Of a stretch of 63,067 nucleotides of DNA, positions 1 through 11,773 are shown piece by piece (within the stretch, counting starts at the first letter, position 1; the number at the start of each line of letters is the position of its first letter). The translations under genes were made by a program, and so were the position numbers. The DNA lies in NCBI RefSeq assembly GCF_000003605.2, contig NW_003114462.1:379085-442151 (forward strand), given 5' to 3'. Below the pieces are notes generated by a model. That model had not been told where the DNA came from. It was given only the letters and a program-made list of their open reading frames with translations, and ran no database searches. The stretch comes from Saccoglossus kowalevskii (lineage: Eukaryota; Hemichordata; Enteropneusta; Harrimaniidae).

Positions 1-3000
1 GCTTAGGTACAAAGTAGGTTGGACTACTTCCTCACTAGTCAGTCTGTACTAAATATTACAATCGATGCAAAAATTATCCCATGTGTGCACTCTGACCACT
101 GTGCTATATCACTAAGTATTAAATATGATGAATGTAGTCGGGGCCCTTCATATTGGAAACTAAACACAAGTTTGCTGCGAGATGGAGATTACTTAAAATT
201 AATTGAGGATAAATTTGCAAAGTGGATTGAGGAAGGGGAGGCCATTCAGGACCATCGGATTTTATGGGATTGGTTAAAGTTTTGTATAAAGAGGTCAACT
301 ATAACTCATAGTAAAGAAAAAAGTCAAAAACAAAGAGAGACAATCCTTAAAATAGAAAAAAAATTAGCAGAATTGGAGGGTGAGTTGGGATAAAGTCCAA
401 CAAACGATTGTATAAATAACTATGAATTAACAAAACAATCCCTTCAGAAAGAATATGATGACATCGCAGAGGGACAGATCATTAGATCACGAGCTAATTG
501 GCATGAATTAGGCGAGAAAAACTCCAGATATTTTCTGCAACTTGAGAAAATGAATGCCAAGAGATCACAAATTACCAACCTTTTAAATACAAATGGATCA
601 GTGATCCCGGCCCAAGAAATAAATAAACAAATCAAATTATATTATGAAAAACTGTACGCCTTCACCCTAAAAACTGATATTGATTTTAACACGCAATCCA
701 CTTTTCTTCAAAATCCTTACATACCAAAATTGACTGAGGACCAGGCTCAAATATGTGATGAACTTATCACCTTGGAGGAAGCCAAATGTATTATTAAAAC
801 CCTGCTCGTGAATAAAACGCCAGGAAATGATGGTTTGCCAGCAGAGTTTTAAACCAAATTCTGGCCATTGGTGTCGAAATATGTAGTTAACTCCCTAAAT
901 ACCGCATATAAAGAGGGTCAATTATCCCCATCTCAGCGACAGGCAGTCATCACATTGTTGAAAAAAAAAGTAGGGATAGTAGGTTTCTTAAAAAATGGCG
1001 CCCCATCTCGCTCCTCAACACTGAATATAAAATTGGAACAAAGTGTTTGGCCAAAAGGCTAGAAAAAGTTCTCCCAGATATAATACATAATACTCAATCG
1101 GCCTTTGTCAAAAATAGACAAATAGGAGATGTGGTCAGTCTTGTAGAAAACATCTTTGACTATATGGATGAGGAAACTAAGCCAGGGATATTGTTAACAA
1201 TAGACCTGGAAAGGCTTTTGACACGGTAGAATGGTCCTTTTTGTTCAAAACTCTTGAAACATTCAATTTCGGACCCAGCTTTATTAGGCAGACAAAAACT
1301 CTTTACGCGAACATTGTTAGCTGTGTTATGAATAGGGGTACTAGTACTGGATATTTCGCTCCAGGACGAGGGGTTAGACAGGGAGATCCAATATCCTCAA
1401 TGTTGTTCATTCTTACTATAGAAATATGTTTATGCTCAATACGGTCAGATCAGGAAATTAAGGGAATCCCAGTACCGGGTTTTGGAACCATTAAACGTGC
1501 TTCTTTTGCAGACAACCTCACATGTTTCTTGACTGACCTCCCCTCCTGTAAAAGACTTTTCCAAATATTGAAAGATTTTGAAAAAATTCCGGGTCTTGCA
1601 GTTAACAAAGAGAAGTGTGAAGCGATGTGGCTGGGAAGCATGAAAAAATGTAAAGACAAACATCTGAAAGTGAAATGGCCAAATATCATTAAAATTGTAG
1701 GAATTTATTTCTCCCATGATAAACAACTAGCTACTAAAAGGAACTTTGCTGAGCCTATGGAGAAACTCAGAATGTCATTGCAATTTTGGAAACTCAGAAA
1801 ACTAACTCTGCTTGGAAAGGTACAGATTATTAAATCTATGGGAATTTCTAGGCTCCAATATGTATTAAATCTTACAGCCTGTCCTAATAGAATCCTGAAA
1901 GAAATTAACAAATTGCTATTTCAATTTCTGTGGAATGGGAAGGATCGGGTTGCACGGAAAACTGTGGTTGGGGATGTAGGAGAAGGTGGGCTGGGCATGC
2001 CCGACATTTTTGCTATAGTTAAGGCCCAGGGTATAAACTGGCTGAGGCGTTATTACGACAACAATACCCATCCATGGAAATGGTTTTTAAGTAGGAAATT
2101 GCACAGTATTGGTGGAGTCAAATCACTGTTGAGAGCCAATTTTAAAATAAAACTGTTACCTATTGTACTTAAGGGGCTAAATCTTAAAATGATGCAAACC
2201 TGGATTTCTGTGGTTGGGGAAAGCAAAGATGGGGAGCATTTCCTCAACCAAACTATCTGGAATAATTATAATATTATTCCAGGGGGTAAAAGTATTTTTA
2301 ACAACTACTTTTTTGAAGCTGGATTTCAGTATGTTGAACATCTTTTTAATGAACATGGTCAAGTCTTACAATGGGAGGAGATCTTGTCGAGAGGGGTGCC
2401 CCGTCACTGCTATCTGAAATGGTATGGGATAATTGCAGCGATACCACCTAGCTGGAAACAAAATGTTGAAATGTCAAAATTTACAAGGACCAATGATGAG
2501 AATACTGAGATAGGTATAAACTTTATTGGAGTGCAATATCATCTGAGTCAGTGCAAAATTAAACCAGTCACCCGGGGTATTGTAAAACATTACTTCATTT
2601 CCCCACGATCAGAAATGTTCTATATAAAAGCATTTAATTCATTTATAAATGAATGGGGAAGTATTTACTGGTCACCATTTAATCTTACCATCGATTCAAA
2701 ATTAAGAGAATTTCAGTGGAAAATTTCTCACAATATCCTGGTTACAAACACAATACTCTATAAGATGCCCCCCCCCCCAAGAATTGAATCATGTTCATGC
2801 ACATTTTGTAAAGGGCCAGATGAAACTCTTCTTCACCTGTTCTGCCACTGTGTTCACGTCAATGTATTCCGGACAAATTTCATTGAAGAATGGGGAAAAC
2901 ATGTTGGAGCTCCAGAGTCATTAGACCCTGAATTCATTATATTAGGTGATTGCCTTCGTCCTATGTTACTAAATTTTCTGATTCTGTTGGCCAAGAGATT

Positions 3001-3294
3001 TATCTATGTATGTAGGTGTCAACAAAAAAGACCAAATTTTGTCAACTTTAAGACATTTGTTAAAGGGATTGAAATGATTGAACATTACACTGCAAAAAGG
3101 AAAGGGAAAATGAGTAAACACAATAAAAAGTGGGGGAAATTACAACTTATGGATACCGACCAGGCCACTAAAGACTGAATATTGTAATCTTGTATTCAAA
3201 CCATTGTAACATTTACAGTACCAACTTTCATGTATCTTTACACTTGTAAACCTTATAAGATGACTCAATAAAATGTTTTAAAAACAAAAAAAAG
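1..3294 (+). mobile_element. L1/Tx1-type LINE, 3' part, decayed
   Basis: A non-LTR retrotransposon enters from the left edge and runs to an AATAAA followed by an A-rich tail near 3267-3294. Its coding region shows, in order, the end of an apurinic-type endonuclease (SDHCAISLSI near codon 30 of the visible part), a linker, a reverse transcriptase (KTPGNDGLPAEF, then GVRQGDPIS), and a C-terminal cysteine/histidine region (CTFCKGPDETLLHLFCHC). This order and the poly(A) end fit the L1/Tx1 group. The element ends about 140 bp before the cathepsin L start codon, in the same orientation. The 5' end lies outside the window. I could not identify a target-site duplication. Confidence 0.9.
19..3178 (+). 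pseudogene. LINE ORF2 (endonuclease-reverse transcriptase), inactivated
   Basis: The reading frame is broken at least four times. There are in-frame stops at 391-393 and 850-852, then a frame change near 965-1045 next to an A-rich run, and another near 1210-1240, after which a 645-codon frame is open to 3178. The catalytic FADD box of the reverse transcriptase reads FADN (TTT GCA GAC AAC near 1506-1517), so the second metal-binding aspartate is lost. Upstream motifs (RT finger box, RQGDPIS) and the C-terminal zinc-knuckle-like cysteines remain. The long open 3' half suggests moderate age. This copy cannot encode an active protein; it is annotated as a relic only. Confidence 0.88.
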
Positions 3295-3432
3295 CATTGT
3301 AAATGGCGTACCAATACACCAATTCAGTAGGTCGATGGCATACTAGTATATCTTATACCAACATTCGTGAACATCGAAAACTTTTTTCTTTACAGGAATA
3401 AAAAACAAAAGCATCGAGAATAAACGCAGACA
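3295..3432 (+). other. 5' flank of cathepsin L with probable 5'UTR splice acceptor
   Basis: A pyrimidine tract ending TTTACAG at 3389-3395 looks like a strong splice acceptor 38 bases before the cathepsin start codon. If it is used, the first coding exon begins at 3396, and the promoter and a non-coding first exon lie further left, with the LINE inside the 5'UTR intron. This is inference from one splice-site match. Confidence 0.4.
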
Positions 3433-6400
3433 ATGAAGTTATTTATATGCATGCTGTTCGTTGCCATGGCAACTGCCTTTAACATGGAATGGGAAAATTA
3501 CAAAGCAGAATACGGTAATTTATTTTAAATCTAACGAAAATCGAAAAAAATCATGCAAACATTATACGCCCTTATCTTTCTCACACGGGGACACAATGTG
3601 TTGTATGAATGTTCTCGGTACCGCTGACTTCAAATTCAATACGATAATCGCAGTATACGTGCATTTCTTATTTTATTCCTTTGCTTCTTGTTAGGCAAGG
3701 TGTACAACTCAGACGAAGACGGAGTGCGTCAAATGATTTGGAGTCAAAACAAGAAGAACGTTGAGCTCCATAATATGAAGTACAGAAAAGGAGAGAGTAG
3801 TTACACCATGGAAATGAACCAATTTGGTGACATGGTAAGATGTATACCGTGTTATTCGCATATTGATTATTGCGTGCTTAAAGCGGAAGGGTCGGAACAT
3901 GCGCATGCGCGGGAATTGAGTTCCAAGCGACGATAGCAACACACGCTAAAAACGCAAAGGCTCATGGGTGGACGCTTGTTTGTTAACAATGACACGCTAT
4001 GGCCATCTGACGCATGCGCGGGTGACAACTCCCCCGTTTTAAGATGTGTCAGTGGAACATGATAAATAGTGGTTACCGATTGTTTCCAACGCCTCAGCAG
4101 ATCAACTTCAGATAGAGATTTCATGAATGCATTCAGTGCCGGTTTGCGACTACCTACGATTGAATAAACCATATTATATTATTATTGTTGTTACGCAAAT
4201 TTCACTTTGTTTTATTTTCGTTTTTTTTTTAGACAAACAAGGAATTCACTGACATGATGTGCGGGTATAAAGGGAAAAAACAGAATTCCCCAAGATCATC
4301 AACATTCCTCGCACCAAGTAATTATAAAGCACCTGACTCTGTTGATTGGAGGACTAAAGGTTACGTCACTGAAGTCAAAGATCAGGTGAGACGGGTGAAA
4401 CATTTACCTCGAGTATCAACATGGTCTAGGAGTAATTTTTGGTTGAACTACGTACTGTAAGTGAAATGTATTGTAAATGGTTCTAACTGAAATGTAACTT
4501 ACGTACCTTGCTTGAAAAGGGCACACGCGCCCTCCGCGGCACTCCAAACCCAACACAGGTTTCGCTGGTTCCCGGCGTCCTTTGCGAATGACCAGTAGGA
4601 CGCAGGTCACTAGTAATCGCCATATTGTTCCATTTGGGCCGCTTTTCCGACCGGAAGGAACGTGACGTAATTTGAAAACATTGATTTCCAAGTTATGTTC
4701 TCCGTGTCTGTAATACTACAATAAAGCCATGCTCATACATTCTGCCTGCTTAGACTTACATATTTGAGATGTTTCTGACATTCTTCGCTGTTTCTGTGCA
4801 CATTTATAACAAAAGAAACAGTTTTTTTATTCGCCCAACTTTCGAAAGTAAAAGGAAACCCCTGAACGGCCACGAGCGTAAGAGCTGACGTCAGGTAACC
4901 AAGGGAAACAGAACAAGTAACGAGAAAGTGATGGACCAATCAGAATGCCGGATTCGTTACTAGTTACCGGCCTCTTGTGGCTTGGTACGCCATGACACTT
5001 GAACCAGCCAAAACCTCGGTCTGATTCCGTTCGACCGGTGATGGCGCTACTCACGCCTACACGTCAGGCTACTCAGTACCCCGAATTGTAAATAAAGAGC
5101 TTAGACTTAAAAGAGATTAAGGGGGTTCGGAGGGGTTGTGTTCCGAGTGTGTAATCAAATCATGACGAATATTTCTTTATTTGTAGGGTGCTTGTGGTTC
5201 ATGTTGGGCATTCAGTACGGTAAGAAATCACCTGATTAAAATCAGTACAATACAGTTTAGTACAGTTTTACAGTTTTCCACTAGAGTGATGACTCAGTAT
5301 ATCTTATGCAATTTCTTGTGAGGAAGTCTCCACATTTGAAAACAAAATCTACATTTGGAAATCAGAACATACAACATTTTTATTTTTTGCAGACTGGTTC
5401 AATGGAAGGACAGTCATTTAAGAACACCGGAAAACTCGTGTCTTTCAGTGAACAGCAGCTGGTTGATTGTTCTGGTTCCTATGGCAACATGGGATGCGGG
5501 GGAGGTTTGATGGACCAGGCATTCGCTTACATTGAAGATTACGGTATAGAACCCGAAGCTGACTACCCATACACTGCAAAGGTACTACGATTTAATTCAA
5601 ACTCTTAAGCATTTGACAGAAAAATAAATGTTAGAAATAAATTGTATAATGTTTCATTATTGTATAAGCATATTTGGATTATTGCTCTGCCCATAACTCA
5701 TCAGATACAAAATTATTCTCTTCACATAGGATGATCCTTGCTCTTATGACACCAGCAAAGCGGTTGCCACAAATACCGGTTACACTGACATCGCTACAAT
5801 GGACGAGAAGGCTCTACAACAAGCCGTAGCGACCGTTGGACCCATCTCCGTCGCTATCGACGCAAGTCACTCCTCATTCCGGTTGTACAAATCGGGTCAG
5901 TTGTACTGAGATCATTGTATGACGTCACATCATGTACGACGTTACTGACTCCATGTAATCACGTGACCACACAAATCGTGACACTAGTTTTCAATACGAC
6001 TGTTCAATTTTTGTTTGTTGGTAATTAGAGGAGGGTTCTGACTTTAAATTCGACACAAGAACATATTGATAGAATTTACGTAACCCTAATCTATTTACTA
6101 AAAACGTAATTAGAATATGTTGTTCATTGCTATTTTCAAGTTGAATTTTAGTACTACTATTACGTACTTTTTGCGCCAGAAGTCTATATAGCGAGAAATA
6201 CAAAGAATATTAATAAATTACATGGATGTACACACCGATGTACACATCGTGGCTACAGACGGTCTCTCATAGAAACAAATATACATGTACGATAGACCAC
6301 TTTCCCGGAAGTAGTGAGACTGGGGTGCAAAACGACGCCCGTTTTTTTCATTGTGCAAATTCAAACATGTCAGTCGGTTGATACTTGGTAAAAGAGAAAT

Positions 6401-7521
6401 CTTTACCACGTCGATTGGTACACCCGCAAGCACAATATCACGCGCACAAGTTCATGTTACATCCCAAAACGGTAAGCGCGTATTGCTGTATCTTCGGGAA
6501 AGTGGTCTATTATCTGCTTTTGAAAAAATCACGCCCTCTGGTGACGAAATGCTGCCTTGACGTATATCAGGTACAGGATGACGAAACGAAGATCTTGGCG
6601 TTGCAATAGTTTCGTTGTGTGGCCGCTGTGTTTCAAAATTTTGTTTATGAGATATATATTCCATTCTGTTTGACGTTCACACTAAAAACTAGCATGGTCT
6701 CCGTGAATGACAATACTGACACCATCCCCCGACATCATCTACCATAATTTCTCCAGCAGCACTTCGTTGAGAGAAGGCTTTACGTGTTTGTGTAATATAT
6801 GTATGTGCACTTTAAACTTGTTTTTGTAAAACCACCTTTATCTGGTTGATACAGGTGTTTACGATGAGCCTGCGTGTAGCCAGACAATGCTGGACCACGG
6901 TGTGCTGGCTGTTGGATATGGTACAACCGATGACGGAAATGACTACTGGATCGTTAAAAACAGGTACATGATTTATAGTAGGTCATTATGCCTGAAGGGG
7001 AGGGGTGGCTAGTTTGGGCTTTAACATCTTTTGTCAAGGAAGTGTACGCATACATAGATCTTGTTTTTTCCACTTACAGTATCCTTTATCAATAAATATA
7101 ATTCATTGCGCAACTTTGTGACGTTGCGTTTACTTGCGTCACATTAGATGCAAATTTAAAGCGGGGGAGTCGTCACCTGCGCATGCGTCAAATGGCCATA
7201 GTGTGTCATTGTTTACAAACAAGCGTCTACCCATAAGTCTTTGCGTTTTTAGCGTGTGTTGTTATCGTCGCTTGGGACTCAATTCCCGTGCGTGCGCAGG
7301 TGACGACCCTCTCACTTTAATTTACAACACAACGCATATACATAGCACGATTTATATTATTGAAAACTTTTGAGACATTTGAAATTTACCTTAATTTATT
7401 TAAAGTTTGCTTTGTTTTCAGCTGGGGAAGCACATGGGGTAACCAAGGTTACATTCATATGTCACGTAATAATGACAATCAGTGCGGCATTGCGACGAAC
7501 GCAAGTTACCCTTTGATGTAA
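3433..7521 (+). CDS. Cathepsin L-like cysteine protease (papain family C1A), eight exons
   Basis: Exons 3433-3514, 3695-3834, 4233-4385, 5187-5219, 5393-5581, 5730-5895, 6855-6963 and 7422-7521 all have GT/AG borders and join in phase to 323 codons plus TAA, close to the usual ~330 residues. The product is a secreted or lysosomal endopeptidase proenzyme. It starts with a hydrophobic signal peptide ([16 protein letters not shown]), followed by an I29 inhibitor propeptide (NQFGDM) and a mature enzyme from about APDSVDWR. Visible catalytic residues are Gln125, Cys131 (GSCWAFS), His269 (LDHGV) and Asn290 (KNSWG); the GCGGG and DYPYTA motifs are also present. The gene looks intact. Introns 2 and 7 each carry a copy of the same short inverted-repeat element. 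Exon 4 is only 33 bp and carries the active-site cysteine. Cathepsin L, K, S and V cannot be separated here; invertebrate genes of this type are usually called cathepsin L. Confidence 0.93.
3878..4042 (-). mobile_element. Inverted-repeat MITE, family 1, copy 1 (in cathepsin intron 2)
   Basis: This 165-bp element begins TTAAAGCGGAAGGGTCG and ends ACTCCCCCGTTTTAA, so both ends are TTAA plus inverted G/C-rich arms with a GCGCATGCGC-like core. The interior matches four other copies at 7.2, 15.4, 28.2 and 29.7 kb, including the stretch CAATGACACGCTATGGCCAT. There is no coding capacity. Orientation is opposite to copies 2, 3 and 4. Confidence 0.85.
4386..5186. other. Cathepsin intron 3, no recognisable element
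   Basis: This 801-bp intron has a GC-richer patch (4510-4640) than its surroundings. I see no open frame with family similarity and no clear inverted-repeat borders. Confidence 0.5.
5896..6854. other. Cathepsin intron 6, no recognisable element
   Basis: This 959-bp intron contains short ATGTACAC-type direct repeats near 6222-6250 and nothing else I can name. Confidence 0.45.
7156..7320 (+). mobile_element. Inverted-repeat MITE, family 1, copy 2 (in cathepsin intron 7)
   Basis: A 165-bp copy running from TTAAAGCGGGGGAGTCGTC to a TTAA at 7320, in the opposite orientation to copy 1. The two copies sit in two introns of the same gene and form an inverted pair about 3.1 kb apart. Confidence 0.87.
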
Positions 7522-7576
7522 ACAGCGCCGCCAGCGTTTGAGCGGTAAGTATGTGCTCACGATGATATGCAGATGT

Positions 7577-7582
7577 AATAAA
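7577..7582 (+). terminator. Polyadenylation signal of cathepsin L (proximal)
   Basis: AATAAA lies 56 bases after the stop codon. A GTAAGT at 7543-7548 could instead begin a 3'UTR intron. A second AATAAA lies at 7926-7931. Confidence 0.5.
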
Positions 7583-7925
7583 AGATCACAACACATTATT
7601 TTGCATATATTATTTACAATACAGCTCAGAATGATCGGATAATCAAATTCGAATCTTATAGATATACAAAGCAGGGAATAATGTAACTGCTTTCTGGTTT
7701 TCTAACAAAAGTACCCGGATATGTTATATTTCTGGGTCATGTTGATGCCTGCTCACTGAGTAATGGAAGATGTTTCTACTTTCTCTGTAGATTGTGAATG
7801 ACCTCATACGTTGATACACGAATAGATGACTTTCCGATTAGAACTATACCATACTCATTTACTCAGTTAAATAATGACTGCCTGCAATGACTGTCTGATC
7901 ATATTGTAAGATTGTTTTTCAATTA

Positions 7926-7931
7926 AATAAA
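7926..7931 (+). terminator. Alternative distal polyadenylation signal of cathepsin L
   Basis: AATAAA about 400 bases after the stop codon, in T-rich sequence. Its use is unproven. Confidence 0.35.
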
Positions 7932-8638
7932 GTGAACTATTGTTATTATGCTATTTTGCAACCTATATATTTTGAAACGTGAATCAGTTGTGCATTTCAG
8001 TGTCTTGTGACATGTGTGTTAATAGGTCAAATACCGGACGATATGCCAGTTCCACGACCAATAATATATTAACAAAATCAAAAGAGAACGACGTGAATTC
8101 AATGTAGTTGTTACTTCTTATTATCCTCGGGCGGATATCCGGGCATTTTCACCGCCTGGCAACCATCACGGTGAAAACAAAGGTGGAAAACTCACAGAAA
8201 ACTGTACTTTGCGATAGTTGTTGAGACTCGACTAAATAGTGTAACAAGATTACCCCCACATGTACAACATATATAAATTTGGTTGTTCGGGATTACTTCA
8301 AAGTTTAGTTTGTGCTGTTTCCTCGGTTTTAGCTGTTTTCATCGGCTCTTCGACCGGCGTTCCACAGCAGCTTGCGCTGAGCCCATGGAAATACATAGTA
8401 CAGTGGTGCGCGCCTTAGCAACGTAGAACGTTCTGTGTCGTAGCTCCGCTCCGAGGATATAATCATTATTGAATACACAACCGGTTTTGAAATAACAATA
8501 TCTACTAGTCAACACAGAGTGCGATTCGACACTTTAAATTGATCGTTTATGATTAACGCCCAAAAAATTAACAAATTGAACAAGCTTGTATAAATGTGGA
8601 TAGTAGAATATGTATTCCCCTGTAAATAAATTACAACG
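7932..8638. other. Intergenic, nothing recognised
   Basis: AT-rich spacer between the cathepsin 3' end and the next repeat. No open frame with family similarity. Confidence 0.5.
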
Positions 8639-8749
8639 TTTAAAAGGCGGCAGTCGTCGTGTCGCGTTCTGTTCGATATGGGACTCGTAGCGACGTATAC
8701 AACGCGTGTAAAATACATTGCTTATTTACATGAAATTCGAACACTTTAA
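8639..8749 (+). mobile_element. Inverted-repeat MITE, family 2, copy 1 (right end shortened)
   Basis: It starts TTTAAAAGGCGGCAGTCGTC and ends CGAACACTTTAA. The core (ATATGGGACTCGTAGCGACG, then GTATACAACGCGTGTAAAAT) recurs at 30.1 and 31.5 kb. Compared with the fullest copy (31510-31639) the right inverted arm is missing, replaced directly by TTTAA. Confidence 0.8.
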
Positions 8750-10266
8750 TGTTTACAATCATCAATACGTATAGTGTAACTAGTATTCGGGCAGTAACAG
8801 CGTAGTCCACACTCCAAACAGAACGAAAGGAAACGGAAGTGAGGGCGCCGCCAGTGTTTAGAGTGTGAGCGTAGTCGCATGTTATGGTTGCCTGTGAGGG
8901 ACAATTATGAAGACATCCATATAATTAATTATCTCCACAATGAATCAAGTATGCAAATGAAACAGTAAACAGCAACATCGAATAGTAAATAACGTTTCGA
9001 TACAGTGTTCTGAAAGCCCCCCCAAATCACGGATACGGTTAGGAAACTCTTGTTATATATGTTAATTTCCCATTGACATCACGTGACTTCGATGCGTGTC
9101 AAGGAAACAATGAGTTTATTTGTTATTTCACATGTTCACGTAGATTTAATTTAGCAGGTTTTACTTATCAGCGAAAATAGCGACATTAAAACCCAGTGAA
9201 TAATTAATGCATTTACAGCATGTTTTTTTTTGTCTCAGACCACTAATAATAATATTAGTGGCCTGGGGCTTGACAGATTTGCAGTCTGTGAATTTTTACC
9301 CCAAAAACTCGAATGTTCGAAAAGTATTCTTTACTACATTATTTGTTGTGTATTTGCATGTGGAACTATGATTATCATAACTAATTTCAATCGTGACTTT
9401 AGAAAATAACGCGCTTTTGTTGAGGTTAGCGACATCAGCCATCTTGTCTGCTTTTGTCATAATAGTTCGTAAACATTGTTGAAAAACCGGATGGAATTAT
9501 ATTTTAGTACAATGCATTAAATTAGTATTGACAGTTTAAAGTGTTATGGTTTTTATAAATGATTATTATACTAAGCTTTTGTAGGAAATTTTCATCGTCT
9601 CAGCAGGGCGATCTTAAGTCTGCGTCTGCTGATGTCCAACATGGCGACGACATTTTGTACCCCAAAAATGCTTCTTGAACGATTCACAAGTGTATTTTGT
9701 ACATTAAATTAGAATCTGAGGGTCTTTTATGAGAGAACTATGATAGTTTAAACAATGTTTGTTTCATTTTCTCGAAGTTTGCAGACATTTGTTTGTCTAA
9801 TTTTTGCAATGTCTGCGCCTTTTTTTTTGACCGCTGCCAGTTGCAGTGTAAGTGACACAGGACGTTGTATGGTTTCATAGTACAGTTTTAATCTGAATAT
9901 ATATTTTCATTTCAGTGTTATCATTCATACAAAATCCCGACAACGCTGTGTAAATAAAAAAATGTTAGAAAAAAAATATTACAGAAAACCCCAATCGATA
10001 GAATCGTCTTCGAACGAATATGTAATTTTATGCTAATGTTTACCGGGCACGCATTCTAAAAAAACAACCGAGAGAGTTTCCTAGTAACCGTGACAAACAT
10101 AACATACATTCACTTGTTGGCTTATGCACATTCCCATGACCGTGACCCCAATACAATCACGTAGCTGACATGAAAACCAGTAACTCGTTGGATGTCATAC
10201 AAAGTCGAACGGCTGTCTTGCAGAGGGTATGCACGAGCTAGGTCGCAGCATCTCCAAATAGCAAGT
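8750..10266. other. Intergenic, upstream of methyltransferase copy A
   Basis: AT-rich spacer with one hairpin (9240-9261). No gene-like frame. It presumably contains the promoter of the methyltransferase copy A, but I see no convincing TATA box or initiator. Confidence 0.4.
9240..9261. repeat. Perfect 9-bp hairpin with 4-base loop
   Basis: CCACTAATA, then ATAA, then TATTAGTGG. The stem extends outward with CAG pairing CTG across one mismatch (9236-9265). Its role is unknown; it may be a fold-back element remnant. Confidence 0.5.
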
Positions 10267-10605
10267 ATGACTGACTGTAAAGTGTCGTTGCTCGGTGCCG
10301 ATTATCACGATAAATTTGATCCACGGATGTACTTGCAGTTGAAAGAGCGGTATTTAGAAGTAGATATGGAATTCCATCGACAACTGCATTATTCATGCAA
10401 GCAAGGTAAAAACTACATTTTTACTAAGGATTAAATAAACCACGTTTACCTTAAATTCGAAAGGGCGTTTCATAGCACGTAGCATAAACACTGAATGATT
10501 TCAAAATTATTAAACGTTGCGTTTCAGTATTTTAGTGTCATTGCACCGTTTAAACTTAGGCCCACAAGATGTTCGCCGACCTCAGCCAGATTTGAATAAG
10601 TATCA

Positions 10606-10850
10606 AATATTTGTTCTCTCAATTTAACAACTTGTAATGGTGGAAATTAATTAAACGAGAGTTGTTTACACCAAAATAAATCTCAAATATTTTTTCACAC
10701 ATTGTTTCTTTCCGATGGTGGAAAATAATTAAACGATAGTTATTTACACCAAAATAAGTATAAACAATTTGTCGACACATTTGTTCTCTCAATTTAACAA
10801 CATATTTATTCTTTCAAATTTAACAAGTTCTAATGGTGGAAATTAATGTG
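10606..10850. repeat. Imperfect tandem repeat, about three units
   Basis: Blocks such as TTGTTCTCTCAATTTAACAA, ATGGTGGAAATTAAT and GTTTACACCAAAATAA recur two or three times in the first intron of methyltransferase copy A. The units are diverged and of unequal length (roughly 80-110 bp). Confidence 0.6.
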
Positions 10851-11524
10851 TATCGAACAGCGTATCCATTACGTTTTGTCATATTTGGACTTATTTTGTT
10901 GAAGTGAATGTATTTCATTATGTTGACTAGCCTGAATTTAAAGGTCGCCATGCTGACGAGACGCGCAATTGGGGTCGAAGATATTACGTGAACAACAGTT
11001 TTGTGGTCTTTCATTTTCTTTGTCATCTGAATTTGGCTGTGATGCTACTTAAGATTTCCTGTTTTTTTGTTGATTTGTTTTATGTAGTGTTTACTAAATA
11101 GCTTTGCTTCCTATGCCTAAGGTAAAAGTTCAGATTATTATAATATAATTTATTAAACTAGTACTTTATTGTTATCGAATCTCTGTTGAGTTATAGATAA
11201 AATTACAATAGAGTGAAATTATAAAAAAAATAACAGAAAATTCAGTTGAAATAAAAGTAAAATAAGTACATTGCATAGATAGTAATATTTAAAGAAAAAT
11301 CTTTTTTATTTTTATTTATACATTTTTGTTTATGGTTCCGAGACAGCTGGTAAATTTAACTTATTCAAACTTTGTTTGAATGCTGTTCTGCTGGACAGAT
11401 ATTAGAAACAATGTTAAATTTGTTGAAAAATGTGTTTTTTATTCATCGTAATTTATAGTAGTACCGATAGTAGTTTATTAATGTCTAGGCCTCCGCTCAT
11501 CACATCAATCATTATACTTTAAAA

Positions 11525-11704
11525 TACTTTATTTTAGCTAGAATTAATTTTCGCTGAAAATTTTTTTTGGTGTTTTGTATGGAATTTATTTTCACTGATT
11601 TTAGACGAGTTGAATGTAAAATATAGGGAAAAAGGTATTTGCTGGATTTGATTTTTACTTAATCAATCCTTCAGCGAAAATTAATTGAAAGCGAAAATAA
11701 AGTA
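11525..11704. mobile_element. 180-bp element with ~34-bp imperfect terminal inverted repeats
   Basis: The left end TACTTTATTTTAGCTAGAAT, continuing to TTTTCGCTGAA, is mirrored by TTCAGCGAAAATTAATTGAA ending in AAAATAAAGTA. The interior is AT-rich and non-coding. The flanks TTTAAAA and TTTAA hint at an AT-rich target site. Seen once in the window. Confidence 0.65.
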
Positions 11705-11773
11705 TTTAACAGTAATACAAAATTAAACAAATACATCACTGTAAAATTGAGAGGAAGTTGTACAATTCTGGCT

